64,000 nucleotides of DNA, taken from the NCBI RefSeq assembly GCF_000426645.1, contig NZ_KE384549.1:62001-126000 (forward strand), read 5' to 3'. The notes under the pieces were generated by a model. That model did not search any database and was not told the origin of the DNA. It saw nothing but the letters and a program-made list of their open reading frames with translations. Within the stretch, counting starts at the first letter, position 1; every line of letters begins with the position of its first letter. The translations under genes were made by a program, and so were the position numbers. Below, in pieces: positions 62,296 to 64,000 of this stretch. Source of the DNA: Nakamurella lactea DSM 19367 (GTDB taxonomy: Bacteria; Actinomycetota; Actinomycetes; Mycobacteriales; Nakamurellaceae).

Positions 62296-63444
62296 TCAGG
62301 ACACGGCCATCCGGTAGGCGCTCAACGCCGCGTCGGTGCACTTCTGCCAGCTCCAGCCACGAGCAAACTCCCTGGCGGCCAACGGGTCCGGTCGGTCACC
62401 GGCCAGGCTCCTGGCGAGCACGCCGGCCAGCGCATCGACGTCACCCACCGGGAAGGTCGCGGCATGCCCGCCGGCTACCTCCAGCATGGCCGGTGTCCGG
62501 CTGATCACCACTGAGGTGCCGGCGGCCATCGCCTCGAGCACCGGCAGCCCGAAGCCTTCGTAGATCGACGGCATCACCAGGGTGGTCGCGCCGGCGACCA
62601 ACGACGGAAGATCGGCCTGATCGACGTAGGGAAGCGTGATCACCGCGGATCCCGGTGCGGATTCCGGGGGGATCGGCTGCTGGTCTCCCCAGCCCTCGGC
62701 GCCGACCAGCACCAGCGGCGGCACCGCGGAACCGGCCTCGGCGGTGAGTCGTCGGTGGGCCTCGACCAGCGTCGTCAGTCCTTTGCGAGGTTCCTTGGTT
62801 CCCACGAACAGCAGGTAGTCCGCCGGCAGTCCCCACCGCGCCCGCACCGCGGCTGACGGGGGAGCCGCATCGAACCACGGCTGATCGACGCCCAGCGGCG
62901 TCACCACGATGCGCTCCCGCGGGAACCCGTACGCCTCGGCCAGCTCGTCGGCGGTCCAGGCGGTGAGCGAGCAGGCGACCGCGGCCCGTTTGAGCCCGCG
63001 CGGCACCAGCTCTCGATAGGCCAGCGACGACTGGTGCACGGTCTCCGGCAAGTGCAGATAGGAGAGATCGTGGACCGACAGCACACCGGCGGCGCGGCGC
63101 AGCGGCGGCAGCACGTAGTTGGTGGCGTGGAAGACCGCGCTGCGTCCGGCGATCCACTCGGCCGGCGGGAACGACGTCGTCAGCCAGGCCTGACGCAACA
63201 GCCTGGCGGGCACCGGAAGGCCGCGGTGGCGCACCCCTGGCGGCAAAGCGGCAGCGAGCGAGCGCCAGCCGCGCAGGGTGAAGGCAGTGGCGGACAGGTC
63301 GACCTCTGGTGCGGTCGCCAACCCCTGTACCAGGTGCTCGACGAACCGACCGATGCCGGTGCGGACACCCAACAACGGGGTGGCATCGACGGTCACGCTC
63401 AGGCCGCCCTGACGGCCGGTGCGCCGCGGGGAGGTGGCGGACAT
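62296..63444 (-). CDS. Family 4 glycosyltransferase
   Basis: A 382-residue GT-B enzyme: N-terminal VTVDATPLLGVRTGIGRFVEHLV, donor-side LLFVGTKEPRKGLTTLVEA and the catalytic-region EGFGLPVLEAMAAGTSVV. Typical mannosyl- or rhamnosyl-transferase type; donor unknown. ATG at 63444 is chosen because TACGGT stands 7 bases upstream, consistent with a leaderless message; the frame stays open further upstream without family likeness. Divergent from the next glycosyltransferase. Confidence 0.9.
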   Translation of the reverse strand: MSATSPRRTGRQGGLSVTVDATPLLGVRTGIGRFVEHLVQGLATAPEVDLSATAFTLRGWRSLAAALPPGVRHRGLPVPARLLRQAWLTTSFPPAEWIAGRSAVFHATNYVLPPLRRAAGVLSVHDLSYLHLPETVHQSSLAYRELVPRGLKRAAVACSLTAWTADELAEAYGFPRERIVVTPLGVDQPWFDAAPPSAAVRARWGLPADYLLFVGTKEPRKGLTTLVEAHRRLTAEAGSAVPPLVLVGAEGWGDQQPIPPESAPGSAVITLPYVDQADLPSLVAGATTLVMPSIYEGFGLPVLEAMAAGTSVVISRTPAMLEVAGGHAATFPVGDVDALAGVLARSLAGDRPDPLAAREFARGWSWQKCTDAALSAYRMAVS

Positions 63445-63451
63445 CAGCGAT

Positions 63452-63457
63452 ACCGTA
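63452..63457 (-). promoter_or_regulatory. -10 element of a leaderless glycosyltransferase promoter
   Basis: TACGGT on the minus strand ends 7 bases before the ATG at 63444. Confidence 0.45.
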
Positions 63458-63532
63458 CCCGGGAGGCGGGCCGCCACCCGCTCCACGGACCGTGGCCGCC
63501 CGGGTCGCCGTCGATGTCGGGAGGTGACCGCG

Positions 63533-64000
63533 GTGCCGGTGCTGACCGTGATCGTCGAGCAGTTGCTGTCGCCGGTACCCGGCGGCACCGGACGGGTCAC
63601 CAAGGAGCTGGCGACGGCGATGGCGGCGCAGGCCCCGCCCGGCTGGCAGCTGCGGACGGCGAGCGCGTGGCACTCGTCGACCGCGGCGGCCGTCATTGAC
63701 GGTCCGATCGGGGCGATCCGGCCACGGCGGCTACCGGCCGGCCGGCGGGCGCTGTCGGTGCTGTGGGAACGCGGCCTGCCGCCGGCGGTCGCCGGCGATG
63801 TGGTGCTGGCGCCGACCCCGTTGTTCCCGAGTGGTCCGCCGCTGCCGCCGGCCCGGCGCGGCCAGCGCCGGCTGGTCATCGTGCACGACGCCGTGCCGTA
63901 CACCCACCCGGAGACCCTGACCCCCCGCGGGGTCGGCTGGCACCGCAGGATGATCGAGCGGGCGGCCGGGTCCGCCCGGATCATCGTCCCGGCGCAGGCG
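63533..64000 (+). CDS. Glycosyltransferase, N-terminal part (cut by window edge)
   Basis: The frame is open from 63533 to the window end (156 codons, no stop). It reads VPVLTVIVEQLLSPVPGGTGRVTKELA..., then RLVIVHDAVPYTHPETL and ARIIVPAQA, the N-terminal half of a GT-B glycosyltransferase like the divergent neighbour. GTG at 63533 has GGGAGGTGA eight bases upstream; a GTG at 63524 lies inside that site. The catalytic C-terminal half is missing from the window. Confidence 0.78.
   Translation, partial: MPVLTVIVEQLLSPVPGGTGRVTKELATAMAAQAPPGWQLRTASAWHSSTAAAVIDGPIGAIRPRRLPAGRRALSVLWERGLPPAVAGDVVLAPTPLFPSGPPLPPARRGQRRLVIVHDAVPYTHPETLTPRGVGWHRRMIERAAGSARIIVPAQA

Noticed and set aside
1-64000. tRNA, rRNA, insertion sequences, integrase or attachment sites
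   Set aside because: No cloverleaf, rRNA segment, transposase or integrase was recognised on either strand by eye; a covariance-model scan would be the decisive test for RNAs.

Overview
The window is one continuous stretch of very high G+C chromosome with dense gene packing, many 4-base stop/start overlaps (ATGA, GTGA), frequent GTG starts and apparently leaderless mRNAs. This points to an actinobacterium. From memory, the gene content follows the Mycobacterium tuberculosis Rv3265-Rv3303 neighbourhood (lpdA, glpD2, accA3, maf, accE, accD5, birA, PH-domain protein, GtrA protein, purK, purE, fadE25, TIGR03089 protein, LCP protein, rmlD). That suggests a relative of Corynebacteriales such as the Nakamurella/Frankia side of the phylum; the genus is a guess. 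No rRNA, tRNA, insertion sequence, prophage or CRISPR array was seen.

Layout. (1) 1-8240: end of lpdA, then two vitamin-B12-controlled units: metE behind a cobalamin riboswitch and, convergent to it, nrdA-nrdB behind a second cobalamin riboswitch and a probable NrdR operator. NrdB has Phe at the radical-tyrosine position and looks like a class Ic Mn/Fe subunit. (2) 8242-14362: glpD2 coupled to a DUF4129 / MoxR / DUF58 membrane-linked operon. (3) 14378-19616: a diverged FMN hydroxy-acid oxidase homologue, then TetR - degenerate ABC ATPase - YhgE/Pip membrane protein. (4) 19635-30736: a divergent catabolic island with a dipeptide-type ABC transporter, a class III aminotransferase and a ceramidase-like hydrolase on one strand, and IclR, an SDR and a DgoD-like sugar-acid dehydratase on the other. 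(5) 30837-38876: acyl-CoA carboxylase block (AccA3, Maf, epsilon, AccD5), aminotransferase, biotin ligase and YggS. (6) 38901-47465: glycosyltransferase, hydrolase, PH-domain protein, HMG-CoA lyase, two secreted wall-type proteins and a methylcrotonyl-type carboxyltransferase. (7) 47564-52140: GtrA protein, a 1029-residue membrane-tethered ECF sigma / anti-sigma fusion with a large ectodomain, and a degenerate GGDEF protein. (8) 52171-64000: purK-purE, XRE regulator, a broken AhpD-like gene, FadE25-type acyl-CoA dehydrogenase, a VapBC pair and cell-wall/polysaccharide genes (TIGR03089, LCP, rmlD, SpoIID, two glycosyltransferases, the last cut by the window edge).

Two layers are unusual. An 18-base core, CGGGACAACCCCGCTACG, occurs at three unlinked places: a 4-copy direct array between convergent genes (30752-30841), a 3-copy array in frame in the 5' end of yggS (38061-38174), and an inverted pair inserted in frame in the sigma-fusion gene (49363-49407). 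Separately, several genes carry in-frame tandem repeats near a terminus. The strongest single-gene novelty candidates are the sigma / zinc-finger / transmembrane / ectodomain fusion and the class Ic reductase under B12 control.
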